This document shows positions 37,572 to 46,187 of a DNA stretch of 64,000 nt, piece after piece (position 1 is the first letter of the stretch; each line of letters starts with the position of its first letter). Under the pieces are notes generated by a model. That model was not told where the DNA came from. It ran no database searches and saw only the letters and a program-made list of their open reading frames with translations. The stretch is from Nocardia camponoti. GTDB taxonomy: Bacteria > Actinomycetota > Actinomycetes > Mycobacteriales > Mycobacteriaceae. The stretch spans positions 947,570-1,011,569 of the forward strand of contig NZ_BMMW01000001.1 in assembly GCF_014646135.1 (NCBI RefSeq). Reading direction: 5' to 3'. A program made the translations under genes and the position numbers.

Positions 37572-37919
37572 ATGAGCCTGTACCTCGCTTTGATCTACGG
37601 CGACGAAACGTACCGCGCGACGATGTCGGCCGAGGACGGCGCCGAGATCTTCGCGGGCCATATGGCGTTTCAGGAGATCGCGGGCGACGCGCACATAGGC
37701 GGCCACCCCCTACAGCCAAGCAACATGGCAACGTCGATCCGCCACGACGCCGACGGTAAGGCCGTCATCACCGACGGTCCCTTCGCCGAAGCCAAGGAAG
37801 CCCTTGGCGGGTACTACGTCATCGAAGCGCCCGATCTGGACGCGGCGATCGCGTTGGCGAGCAAGATTCCCGCGCCGCACGGCGGGATCGAACTGCGGCC
37901 GATTGAAATGATGAACTGA
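37572..37919 (+). CDS. DGPF-type YCII-related protein (partner of ECF sigma factor)
   Basis: A 115-residue protein of the YCII-related DGPF family, named after the motif seen here in VITDGPFAEAKEALGG. The fold is ferredoxin-like; the family ending IPAPHGGIELRPI is also present. Genes of this family are characteristically paired with ECF42-group sigma factors, and here the stop lies one base before the sigma-factor start, so the two are one transcript. The molecular role is not known. The ATG at 37572 has GGAG 8 bases upstream and gives MSLYLALIYGDE; longer starts were rejected. Confidence 0.9.
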   Translation: MSLYLALIYGDETYRATMSAEDGAEIFAGHMAFQEIAGDAHIGGHPLQPSNMATSIRHDADGKAVITDGPFAEAKEALGGYYVIEAPDLDAAIALASKIPAPHGGIELRPIEMMN

Positions 37920-37920
37920 C

Positions 37921-39189
37921 GTGACCGCCGAGACGGCCGTCGCCGCGGCCGTTGAGCAGGCGCATCGTCGCGAGTGGGCGTTTGTGCTCGCCGCGACGGT
38001 GCGCCTCGTGCGTGACATCGACCTGGCCGAGGAATGCGTGCAGGAGGCGTACGAGACCGCGCTCACGGCATGGGTGGCCGACGGCATCCCGGATTCGCCG
38101 GGCGCATGGCTGACCACGGTCGCCCGTCGGCGCGCCCTGGACAAGATCCGCCGCGAGAGCACGTTGCAACGGCTGCTGCCGCGGCTGGTCGTTGATGACG
38201 ACACCGTCGACGATCCCGCCGACTTGGCCCTGCTCGCGCTAGACAAACCCATCCCCGACGATCGCCTTCGCCTGATCAGCACCTGTTGCCATCCCGCGCT
38301 GTCGGAATCCGCCCAGGTCGCGCTAACGCTGCGGCTTGTCTGCGGCATGACGACTCACGAGGTCGCGCGCGCGTTTCTCGTCAGCGAGTCGACGATGGCC
38401 GCGCGACTAACCCGCGCCAAACGCAAGATCGCCGTCGCGGGCATCCCGTATCGCGTCCCGTCGATGCGTGAGTTACCCGCCCGCGTCGACGCGGTCTGCC
38501 GCGTCGTGCACCTGCTGTTCACCACCGGCCACACCGCGCCGACGGGCACTGAACTCGTGCGCGCCGACCTGGTCGAGCGGGCCAAACAGGTGGCACGCAT
38601 GATGCGCGCGCTGATACCCGCCGACCCCACTGTGACCGGGCTGCTCGCGTTGATCCTGCTCACCGACGCGCGACGGGACGCCCGCGTCGACGCCGACGGC
38701 ACTATGCGCACGCTCGAATTCCAAGACCGCGCGAAATGGGACCGTGCCGCGATCGCCGAAGGGATTGCCCTCGTCAAGCAGGCGCTCGCGAAACAGTCGC
38801 TGGCCGCCCCTGACCCGTACACGCTCGCCGCCGCGATCGCCGCCGTCCACGATGAAGCACCAACGTGGGCCGACACCGACTGGCGCGAGATCATCGGGCT
38901 GTACCAGTTGTTGTTGCGCGACAACCCAACTCCGGTGACGCGACTCAATCACGCTATCGCCGTTGGGTTTTCGGGCAACCCGGCGCGCGCGCTCACGCTG
39001 CTCGACGCGCTGGTGACCGAGCCAGCATTGCGGTCCTACGGCTACCTGCAAGCGGCCCGCGCGACGTTCCTCGCTGAACTCGGGCATCGCGACGCCGCGG
39101 TGGCCGCCTACGACATGGCCTTGATGCAAACAACCAATGCCGTTGAGGCGGCGCATCTTCGGACGAAGCTCGCCGCCCTCACGGGCTAG
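37921..39189 (+). CDS. ECF sigma factor of the ECF42 type with C-terminal TPR-like extension
   Basis: An alternative sigma factor. Residues 1-170 hold sigma-2 (DIDLAEECVQEAYETALTAW, AWLTTVARRRALDKIRRE) and sigma-4 (LTLRLVCGMTTHEVARAFLV, STMAARLTRAKRKI). A roughly 230-residue C-terminal extension follows, helical and TPR-like (GLYQLLLRDNPTPVTRLNHA, GYLQAARATFLAELG), including the DUF6596 region. This layout plus the DGPF gene directly upstream defines the ECF42 group, which has no classical anti-sigma factor; the extension is thought to control activity. The GTG start is one base after the DGPF stop. Its 3' end overlaps the convergent kinase gene by 4 bases. Target genes cannot be told. Confidence 0.92.
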   Translation: MTAETAVAAAVEQAHRREWAFVLAATVRLVRDIDLAEECVQEAYETALTAWVADGIPDSPGAWLTTVARRRALDKIRRESTLQRLLPRLVVDDDTVDDPADLALLALDKPIPDDRLRLISTCCHPALSESAQVALTLRLVCGMTTHEVARAFLVSESTMAARLTRAKRKIAVAGIPYRVPSMRELPARVDAVCRVVHLLFTTGHTAPTGTELVRADLVERAKQVARMMRALIPADPTVTGLLALILLTDARRDARVDADGTMRTLEFQDRAKWDRAAIAEGIALVKQALAKQSLAAPDPYTLAAAIAAVHDEAPTWADTDWREIIGLYQLLLRDNPTPVTRLNHAIAVGFSGNPARALTLLDALVTEPALRSYGYLQAARATFLAELGHRDAAVAAYDMALMQTTNAVEAAHLRTKLAALTG

Positions 39190-40355
39190 TCGCCCCAGCG
39201 CTCCTCGAACATCGCCGACACCTGTTCGGCGAAGTCGCCAACCGCGTCGTCGCCGGTGATGCGCGCGTCTTCGGCGAGCGCGGACCACCGGTTGATCAGG
39301 GCCTCGGAACGTGGGACCGACAGCCCGTGCTCGCGCGCGACGGCGATGCGGGCGTGGTCGGCGGGCAAGAACCAATACGTCGAGAGCCACACCCAGATCA
39401 GGCGGGCTTCCAAAATGCGTTCGGCGAGCACAGCATCGTCGGCAAGCGACGGCCACACGCCAACCACCGCGGACCGCCACGCCTCAACCATTTCGCGCGC
39501 ACGCTCGCGCGACAGTTCGAAGTCGCACAGGCAACCGGGGAAGGAAACGAGCGCGTACGCGATGTCGAGGGTGGCGTCGCGGAAGCCGCCCCACTCGTAG
39601 TCGAGGAAGCGCGCGCCCTCATCGTTCATGATCACGTTGTCGGGGCACAGATCCGACGGACTGAACGCGCGATGGCGGCCGCTCGTGAACAGTCGATTAC
39701 CCGCGACGATGCGGTCGGCGATTTCCGGCGGAACCTCAATGCCCAGTTCGGAATCGAGCAGCGCGGGCAGTTCGGCGATGGCCGCTTGGGCTTGCTGGGC
39801 GATGCCGTCGACGCGATGCACCGAGTCGACGCGACGCAGCAGCGCGACGAAATCGGGTTCACGGCCCACGGTCGCGGCGTGCATGCGACCTAATGCCTGC
39901 GCGAACGCCATGAGCGCGTTGCGGGTATTGGGTTCGGAGCGCGTGCGCAAAACCGAAGTGAGCAACGCGTTGTCGCCTAGGTCCGACAGCACCAGCAACC
40001 GGTCGGGAACCGAATGCGCGAGTAGGTAAGCGCCAGGGCGTAGTTCGCGGCTAAGCGCGGTGGTGAACTGGTAGCTCACCGCCTCACGAAGGAATGCCGA
40101 GTCGATGCTGGCGACGCCAGGCGCCATGCCACCGGTTCGGCGATCGGAAGCGGTGCCGCGCACCTTCTTCACAATCAGCGTGCGCGGCAACGAGAAAGCG
40201 TTTTCCGCAACACGCACACGCAGGACGGTGGTCCTGCCACTTCCGCTGAGCTCGACAGGGTCGCTCAGCTTTACCGCAGCACCCATGCGCTTTGTGAGCA
40301 ACTGTTGTGCTGCGGACACGACGTCGGCGGCGCGTTCGGCCAATAGTGCGGTCAT
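39186..40355 (-). CDS. Aminoglycoside-phosphotransferase-fold kinase, unknown substrate
   Basis: A 389-residue APH/choline-kinase-fold protein. The glycine-rich region is LSGSGRTTVLRVRV, the ATP Lys lies in LIVKKVRGTAS, the catalytic loop is HRAFSPSDLCPDNVIM and the metal-binding Asp is in ARFLDYEWGGFRDATLDIA. The usual HGD of the catalytic loop reads PSD: the base Asp and the downstream Asn are kept but the His is replaced. Members of this superfamily phosphorylate antibiotics, sugars, choline or homoserine, and nothing here fixes the substrate. Being chromosomal and single, it need not confer resistance. It is convergent with the sigma-factor gene, with the last four bases shared. Confidence 0.82.
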   Translation of the reverse strand: MTALLAERAADVVSAAQQLLTKRMGAAVKLSDPVELSGSGRTTVLRVRVAENAFSLPRTLIVKKVRGTASDRRTGGMAPGVASIDSAFLREAVSYQFTTALSRELRPGAYLLAHSVPDRLLVLSDLGDNALLTSVLRTRSEPNTRNALMAFAQALGRMHAATVGREPDFVALLRRVDSVHRVDGIAQQAQAAIAELPALLDSELGIEVPPEIADRIVAGNRLFTSGRHRAFSPSDLCPDNVIMNDEGARFLDYEWGGFRDATLDIAYALVSFPGCLCDFELSRERAREMVEAWRSAVVGVWPSLADDAVLAERILEARLIWVWLSTYWFLPADHARIAVAREHGLSVPRSEALINRWSALAEDARITGDDAVGDFAEQVSAMFEERWGD

Positions 40356-40549
40356 CGCCTCTCAAGCTACTCGTACAACGTCACTTCCTGCGAGCGGTTA
40401 GACAACCTTTCCGCGTCGCTCGGCGTGTTGACTTCTTGGTTGCGCGCGGGTCGCGCTGGGCTTGACACAGTTGTGCTTCGTCGGGTTTTCTTCGACGTGA
40501 ACTGCTGTGCGCCACACCGCAAACCGGTTGAGTCGAAAGGTCTACCACA

Positions 40550-41575
40550 GTGACCGACACTCCGTACGCCGCATCGGACGATTCACCGGGAGCACCCAAA
40601 GCAAAACCGGGTAGCGCGGAATTCGCCGCGACGCCAGGTCAGCACGAGTCAGCCCACCCCGCACCGCAGCCGAGTTCGACCAGCGGTCGACACGGATTGG
40701 CTGGCGGCGCAGGATATCCGCAGTTCGAAGGGCCGGGTGCCGCGCAGTACGGCGACGAACCCGTCGAGCCAGCACCGCCCGTCGCTAGCCCCGGATACTC
40801 GGCACCGCGCTACGGTCCGTCGGGCACCGGGCCGGGTTACACACCCGGACACAGCGACCCAGCACCGGGCGATTACCCGGACCCCGCGCGCGGCGTGTCG
40901 GGCGAAGGGGCAAGTACCGGCGGGCAGACACCAGGTTACTACCATTCGGGAGCACATGCGCTCGATGTTGGTCAAGCCCTGAACTACGGCTTTGACCGAT
41001 TCAAATCGAATCCTGGGCCGTGGCTAGGCGTTACCGGCGTTGGTGTGCTGATCTACCTCGCCTTCACCGCCTACGTGCAGTTGTTCGAGCCAACGTCGAT
41101 GTTCACGCTGCTCTTCCTGTTCCTCATCGTGATGGTTGGGCTGTGGCTGTTGCAGGCGGCGATGGTGCGCGGCGCGCTGTATGAAACCGACGGGTACCCA
41201 CCGGCATTCGGCTCGTTCTTCCGGTTTGTCAACGCGGGCAACGTGTTACTCACCGCGCTGCTCGCCTTCGGCCTCACGCTGGTCGGGTCCACGCTGTGCC
41301 TGCTACCCGGGCTCGTCGTCGGATTCTTCTGCATGTACTCGATCCCGTTCGTCATCGATCAGGATTACGGCCCCTTCGACGCGCTCAAGGCCAGTGCGCA
41401 GCTGGTCCTCGCGAACCTCTGGGCGTCGGTGCTGCTTGCTCTCGCGGTCACCTTGATCACCCTGATCGGGCTCGCGCTGTGTGGACTCGGGCTGTTCGTC
41501 GCCGCACCGGTATGCACGATCGCGGTCACCTACGCCTATCGCATGCTCACCCAAGGTCCGGTCGCGCGCGTCTAA
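40550..41575 (+). CDS. Pro/Gly-rich polytopic membrane protein (Rv2560-like)
   Basis: A 341-residue membrane protein. The first about 140 residues are cytoplasmic, disordered and rich in Pro, Gly, Ser and Tyr (for example SPGYSAPRYGPSGTGPGY). The rest forms about five to six transmembrane helices, beginning after LDVGQALNYGFDRFKSNPGPWL and including MFTLLFLFLIVMVGLWLL, VGSTLCLLPGLVVGFF and LCGLGLFVAAPVCTIAV. The pattern DYGPFDALKASAQLVLANL is the motif shared with DUF975-like membrane proteins. In M. tuberculosis the equivalent (Rv2560) also lies near rarA. Function is unknown. It is convergent with the DUF389 gene, 4 bases apart. Confidence 0.85.
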   Translation: MTDTPYAASDDSPGAPKAKPGSAEFAATPGQHESAHPAPQPSSTSGRHGLAGGAGYPQFEGPGAAQYGDEPVEPAPPVASPGYSAPRYGPSGTGPGYTPGHSDPAPGDYPDPARGVSGEGASTGGQTPGYYHSGAHALDVGQALNYGFDRFKSNPGPWLGVTGVGVLIYLAFTAYVQLFEPTSMFTLLFLFLIVMVGLWLLQAAMVRGALYETDGYPPAFGSFFRFVNAGNVLLTALLAFGLTLVGSTLCLLPGLVVGFFCMYSIPFVIDQDYGPFDALKASAQLVLANLWASVLLALAVTLITLIGLALCGLGLFVAAPVCTIAVTYAYRMLTQGPVARV

Positions 41576-41579
41576 TCGC

Positions 41580-42548
41580 CTACCGCGGCAACACTGTTCG
41601 CATCCCGATCAACCGCTTGAAGCGCCCAACAAGACCTTCTTCTTCGCCAACGCGCGGCCGCAACAACAGCACCGCGACACCCGCGACCACGATGCCGAGC
41701 AGGTTCACCGCGAGCTGACCAACCGATTCGAACGCGCGGTGCCACTGCCCCAGCGTCACCGCGACAACGGCGTAACCGGCGGCGGGCACGGTCGTGACGG
41801 AAATGAAGACGCCGATCAGCGCGGCGGATTTCGCGGTCACGAGCGACAGCATGCCCGCCGCACCCGCCAGCAGCGCGACGACCAGCGAGAATGGCCCGAC
41901 CTGGTAAATGAAGTCGACGTTGTGGGCGTCGATCACGCCTTCGGTGGTGATCCAACCGAAGTGCTCCCACGCCATCGTCGCACCGAGCGTCACGACCATC
42001 GCGATGGGAAACGCGACGGCAAGCGCGGTCACCGAGCGACGGACCAGCGCCCAATTCCGCAGCATCAACCCAACCGAAAGCGCGGCGAGCGGCCCGAACT
42101 CGGGACCAACAACCATCGCACCGACCACGGTCACGGGTGAATTCGTCGAAACACCAATGGCGGCAAGCAAACACGCGATGGTGAGGAACGCGACGAAGGT
42201 GGCGTTGAGGCTCGACTCTTCGTGGGTGTCGGACAGGAGTTTTTCCCAGACCACCGCGTCGCTCGGATCGCCGGGCGCGTCTTCAACCGCGCGATCGGCC
42301 GCGTCCGACATCACCGCGTCAATCGGGCCGATCGTGATGCCGCCGGTCTCGGGGATACCCATCGCGCGAATACGCGCCAGCAGTTGGTTCGCACCCTCGC
42401 GGGCAACGTCGGCCTGTACCAGGTCGCCGTGCGGTTTCACCGCGACGCCACGCGCCAGCGTGATGTGGGTGGCGCCCGGGTCATCTTCCAACAGTCGCAT
42501 CAGCGCGGCCGTTTTGTCGGCTGGGCTGATGACGCGCAGGTGCAGCAC
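41580..42548 (-). CDS. DUF389 membrane protein
   Basis: A 322-residue protein of the DUF389 (TIGR00341-like) family. The N-terminal about 115 residues form a soluble ACT-like domain (MLHLRVISPADKTAALMRLL). Six or so transmembrane helices follow, with the family signature VTVVGAMVVGPEFGPLAALSVGL and the later FISVTTVPAAGYAVVAVTLG. Related proteins are annotated as hydrophobic domain proteins without proven function; transport has been suggested. The start ATG is followed by a typical DUF389 opening. It is monocistronic, convergent with the Rv2560-like gene and downstream of aspS. Confidence 0.85.
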   Translation of the reverse strand: MLHLRVISPADKTAALMRLLEDDPGATHITLARGVAVKPHGDLVQADVAREGANQLLARIRAMGIPETGGITIGPIDAVMSDAADRAVEDAPGDPSDAVVWEKLLSDTHEESSLNATFVAFLTIACLLAAIGVSTNSPVTVVGAMVVGPEFGPLAALSVGLMLRNWALVRRSVTALAVAFPIAMVVTLGATMAWEHFGWITTEGVIDAHNVDFIYQVGPFSLVVALLAGAAGMLSLVTAKSAALIGVFISVTTVPAAGYAVVAVTLGQWHRAFESVGQLAVNLLGIVVAGVAVLLLRPRVGEEEGLVGRFKRLIGMRTVLPR

Positions 42549-42619
42549 CGGTGGTCCTTCCGATCAGGTCGCTCGGTTGACCGAAGCGAACTGACCAGAA
42601 GGTACCGGGTGCGTGCTAA

Positions 42620-44446
42620 CTATTGCGCGGCAGCGTCTTTCGGCGCGTCTTCGGTGCTTGCCTCGGCTGCGTTCGCGGCGGGCTTGGCCTGCGGCTTGGC
42701 ATCGAGACCAGCTTCCTTGCGCTGCTGCGGGGTGATCGCGGCAGGCGCGTCGGTGAGCGGGTCGACGCCGCCACCGGTCTTCGGGAACGCGATCACCTCA
42801 CGGATCGAGTCCTCACCGGCGAGCAGCGCAGTGATGCGATCCCAGCCGAGCGCGAGGCCGCCGTGCGGCGGGGCGCCGTAGGCGAACGCGTCGAGCAGGA
42901 AGCCGAACTTGTCCTGGGCCTCGTCGTTGTCGATGCCCATGACCGCGAACACGCGTTCCTGCACGTCGCGACGGTGGATACGGATCGAGCCGCCGCCGAT
43001 CTCGTTGCCGTTGCAGACGATGTCGTAGGCATAGGCAAGCGCCGAACCCGGATCGGTGTCGAACGTGTCGAGCGACTCCGGCTTAGGCGAGGTGAACGCG
43101 TGATGCACGGCCGTCCACGCCGAATGACCAAGGGCCACATCGCCACTCGCGGTGGCTTCGGCTGCCGGTTCGAACATCGGCGCGTCGACAACCCACACGA
43201 ACGCCCATGCGTTCGGGTCGACCAGGTCGCACTTGCGGGCGATTTCGCCACGCGCTGCACCGAGCAGCGCACGGCTCGACTTCACCGCGCCTGCCGCGAA
43301 GAACACGCAGTCGCCCGGCTCAGCACCGACCTGCTTGGCGAGGCCATCACGCTCGGCGTCGGTGAGGTTCTTGGCGACCGGGCCGCCGAGGGTGCCGTCT
43401 TCGTTGACCAGCACGTACGCGAGACCCTTCGCGCCACGCTGCTTGGCCCACTCCTGCCATGCATCGAGCTGGCGACGCGGCTGCGAAGCACCGCCGGGCA
43501 TCACGACCGCACCCACGTACGGCGCCTGGAACACCCGGAAGGTGGTGTCAGCGAAGTAGTCGGTGAGCTCGGTGATCTCAATGCCGAAGCGCAGGTCGGG
43601 CTTGTCCGAACCGTAGCGACGCATCGCTTCGGCGTAGGTGATGTGCGGGATCGGCGTCGGAATCTCGTAGCCGATCAGCGCCCACAGCGCCTTGAGGATG
43701 TCTTCGGTGAGCGCGATCACGTCGGCCTGGTCGACGAAGCTCATCTCGATATCGAGCTGAGTGAACTCCGGCTGACGGTCGGCGCGGAAGTCCTCGTCGC
43801 GGTAGCAACGCGCGATCTGGTAGTAGCGCTCGATACCGCCGACCATCAGCAGCTGCTTGAACAGCTGCGGGCTCTGCGGCAGGGCGTAAAAGTTGCCGGG
43901 CTGCAACCGCGCGGGCACGAGGAAGTCGCGCGCGCCTTCGGGCGTGGACCGGGTGAGCGTGGGCGTCTCAACCTCGACGAAGTCGTTCGCTTCCAGCACG
44001 GCACGGGCGGCGGCGCTGACCTTCGAGCGCAGGCGGATGGCCTTCGCCGGGCGCTCGCGACGCAAGTCGAGGTAGCGGTGCTTGAGGCGGGCCTCGTCGC
44101 CGGGAGTCTCGTCGAGCTGGAAGGGCAGCGGGGCGCTCTCGTTGAGCACCTCAAGTTCCTTGACGTCGAGCTCGATCGCGCCGGTGGGCAGATCGGCGTT
44201 CTCGTTGCCCTCGGGCCGCTTCTCAACGACACCGGTGATGCGCACGACGAACTCAGCGCGCAGCTTGTGCGACGCCTCAGCGGCCTCGCCCTCACGGAAC
44301 ACGGCCTGGGCAACACCGGAGGAATCACGCAGGTCGATGAAGATCACGCCACCGTGGTCACGACGCCGGGCCACCCATCCGGTGAGCGTGACGGTCTGAC
44401 CGGCGTGCTCGCTTCGCAGCGAACCAGCCAAGTGGGTGCGCAGCAC
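42620..44446 (-). CDS. aspS: Aspartyl-tRNA synthetase (probably non-discriminating)
   Basis: AspS charges tRNA-Asp and, in bacteria with GatCAB and no AsnRS, also tRNA-Asn. The 608-residue bacterial-type enzyme has the OB anticodon domain ([20 protein letters not shown]), motif 1-2 ([33 protein letters not shown]), the GAD insertion and motif 3 ([18 protein letters not shown]). A 30-residue Ala/Glu/Pro-rich tail follows. The GTG at 44446 (AAGGA upstream) gives [12 protein letters not shown], the family start; the 37-codon longer frame was rejected. The charging of both tRNAs is inferred from actinobacterial relatives. Confidence 0.96.
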   Translation of the reverse strand: MLRTHLAGSLRSEHAGQTVTLTGWVARRRDHGGVIFIDLRDSSGVAQAVFREGEAAEASHKLRAEFVVRITGVVEKRPEGNENADLPTGAIELDVKELEVLNESAPLPFQLDETPGDEARLKHRYLDLRRERPAKAIRLRSKVSAAARAVLEANDFVEVETPTLTRSTPEGARDFLVPARLQPGNFYALPQSPQLFKQLLMVGGIERYYQIARCYRDEDFRADRQPEFTQLDIEMSFVDQADVIALTEDILKALWALIGYEIPTPIPHITYAEAMRRYGSDKPDLRFGIEITELTDYFADTTFRVFQAPYVGAVVMPGGASQPRRQLDAWQEWAKQRGAKGLAYVLVNEDGTLGGPVAKNLTDAERDGLAKQVGAEPGDCVFFAAGAVKSSRALLGAARGEIARKCDLVDPNAWAFVWVVDAPMFEPAAEATASGDVALGHSAWTAVHHAFTSPKPESLDTFDTDPGSALAYAYDIVCNGNEIGGGSIRIHRRDVQERVFAVMGIDNDEAQDKFGFLLDAFAYGAPPHGGLALGWDRITALLAGEDSIREVIAFPKTGGGVDPLTDAPAAITPQQRKEAGLDAKPQAKPAANAAEASTEDAPKDAAAQ

Positions 44447-44698
44447 GGTATTCCTTTCGACGACTTTCGCGGACTTGTCGCCCCGGAGATAACCGGGTGC
44501 ACTGCCATCGTAGTGAGACACGGCAGCCGAACGAAAACGGATATCGACCTGGCTCATGTCAAGCTAAGCGGCGGGACCGGCCCGCGACGTCGCGCGGCCA
44601 CGGTCGCGACCGTCAATCGTGCTGCCCCGCAGCGGCACACCCGATATTCTCCCGGTGCGCATGAACATCCTCCGGGCACAGCGAAGGCGAGTACGGCG

Positions 44699-45628
44699 AT
44701 GACCTTCAACGAAGGTATGCAGATCGACTCCGATGGGGTCAGTTCCGGCGGCGGTGGCTTCGGTCGCGGCCCCAAAATGGCGCTCGGCGGGGTTGGCGGC
44801 CTCATCGTGGTTGTCATCGGCCTGTTTTTCGGTGTCGATCTCACCGACGGCGGCAACGCGCTGTCGGGCGGACAGTCGCAGCCGGGTGCTGGCCAGCCCG
44901 CGATCGAAGGGGCACCAGCACATTGCAAAACCGGTGCCGACGCCAACAAGTACGACGACTGCCGCGTTGTCGCCACCGCCCAAAGCCTCAACGCCGTGTG
45001 GTCGGTGCAACTGCCCAAGCAGACCGGTAAGAAGTACGTGAAGCCCAAGGTTGTGTTGTTTACCAACCAGGTCAACACCGCGTGCGGTGCGGCGACGAGC
45101 GACGTTGGCCCGTTCTACTGCCCCGCCGACCAGACCGCGTACTTCGACGTGAGCTTCTTCAAAGAACTCACCACTCGCTTCGGCGCGAGCGGCGGCCCGC
45201 TGGCCCAGGAATACGTGGTCGCGCATGAGTGGGGTCACCACATCCAAACCCTCCTTGGCGATATTGGTCGCGCCCAGCGTGACCCGCGCGGGCCCGAGTC
45301 GGGCGCGGTGCGAACCGAACTGCAAGCCGACTGCTACGCGGGGATCTGGGCCTATTACGCCGATAAGCAGCCGTCGCCCGGTGGCGGTCAGCCGTTCCTC
45401 AACCCGTTGACGGACAAGGACATTCGCGATGCCCTTTCGGCCGCCAATGCCGTCGGCGACGACCGTATCCAACGTTCAGCAGGTCGCGGCGTGAATCCCG
45501 AGTCGTGGACCCACGGTTCGTCGGAGCAGCGCCAGAAGTGGTTCCTCGCCGGATATAAGTCCGGTGCGGTGTCTTCCTGCGACACCTATTCCGCCAACGA
45601 CCTCAACAATCCCCCCGGACTACGCTGA
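44699..45628 (+). CDS. Membrane-anchored neutral zinc metallopeptidase, YpfJ family
   Basis: A 309-residue protein of the YpfJ/Rv2575c family. The opening MTFNEGMQIDSDGV is characteristic. A glycine-rich linker and one transmembrane helix (GGVGGLIVVVIGLFFGV, about residues 30-46) place the catalytic domain outside the membrane. The zinc site HEWGHH is in VVAHEWGHHIQTLLGD, and the third ligand region is RTELQADCYAGIWAYYA. Four or more Cys could form disulfides, fitting an extracytoplasmic site. Its substrate is unknown. It is divergent from aspS across about 250 bases that hold both promoters, and 46 bases before a small secreted protein gene that may be co-transcribed. Confidence 0.9.
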   Translation: MTFNEGMQIDSDGVSSGGGGFGRGPKMALGGVGGLIVVVIGLFFGVDLTDGGNALSGGQSQPGAGQPAIEGAPAHCKTGADANKYDDCRVVATAQSLNAVWSVQLPKQTGKKYVKPKVVLFTNQVNTACGAATSDVGPFYCPADQTAYFDVSFFKELTTRFGASGGPLAQEYVVAHEWGHHIQTLLGDIGRAQRDPRGPESGAVRTELQADCYAGIWAYYADKQPSPGGGQPFLNPLTDKDIRDALSAANAVGDDRIQRSAGRGVNPESWTHGSSEQRQKWFLAGYKSGAVSSCDTYSANDLNNPPGLR

Positions 45629-45674
45629 GCCGCGAACACGCTTGCCCGCAACCGCTTTCGACTGAGGGGAACTC

Positions 45675-46172
45675 ATGCGTCTGACCGTGACCGCATTGCT
45701 CGTTTGCGCGTTCGCGCTGCCCGGTGCGACTTCTGTTGTCGCCCATGCTGATCCGGCTCCGCTGCCTGTCCTGACGCTCACCACCATTCCTGAGGGGTGG
45801 TCGCTGCGTACCGATTTGCGACCGGTGTTGAAGGTGTATTCCGACGGTTCGGCGTTGCGCTCCCCCGACGCGACGTCGAAGGACCGCAAACCCGACACCG
45901 CGCCCAAGGAAGAAAAAGGCACCGTTGCCGCCGACGTGATCGCGGCGGCAACCGACGAGATCGTCGCTTTGAAAGACGTTGACATGGGCATCCCCGTTGG
46001 CGACGGCAAGGGCACGCAGATCGTTGACCTGATGCCCAGCGACGCGGCAGGCGAAGTTCACCTGATCGTGTACTCGCCCAACTCGACCGATGGGCTCAAC
46101 CCCGACCAGACCGCGGCGCGCAAGCGCTTCACCGAGGTGTACCGCAAGCTGGTCGAGGCGTTTACCGCGTGA
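45675..46172 (+). CDS. Small secreted protein of unknown function
   Basis: Not recognised. The 165-residue product has a clear Sec signal peptide (MRLTVTALLVCAFALPGATS, cleavage probably after VVAHA). The mature part has a beta-rich start (PVLTLTTIPEGWSLRTDLR), a charged low-complexity stretch TSKDRKPDTAPKEEKG and a helical end RKRFTEVYRKLVEAF. No Cys remains in the mature part and no catalytic motif is seen. It follows the YpfJ-type peptidase by 46 bases on the same strand, with GAGGGGA 8 bases before the ATG. It is convergent with the type VII substrate pair. Confidence 0.8.
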   Translation: MRLTVTALLVCAFALPGATSVVAHADPAPLPVLTLTTIPEGWSLRTDLRPVLKVYSDGSALRSPDATSKDRKPDTAPKEEKGTVAADVIAAATDEIVALKDVDMGIPVGDGKGTQIVDLMPSDAAGEVHLIVYSPNSTDGLNPDQTAARKRFTEVYRKLVEAFTA

Positions 46173-46187
46173 ACTAACTCGCGTGAG

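Noticed and set aside
42623..44698. Long plus-strand frame running through aspS antisense into the YpfJ-like gene
   Set aside because: Only the part from 44699 encodes the recognised MTFNEG start; the 5' part is antisense to aspS.
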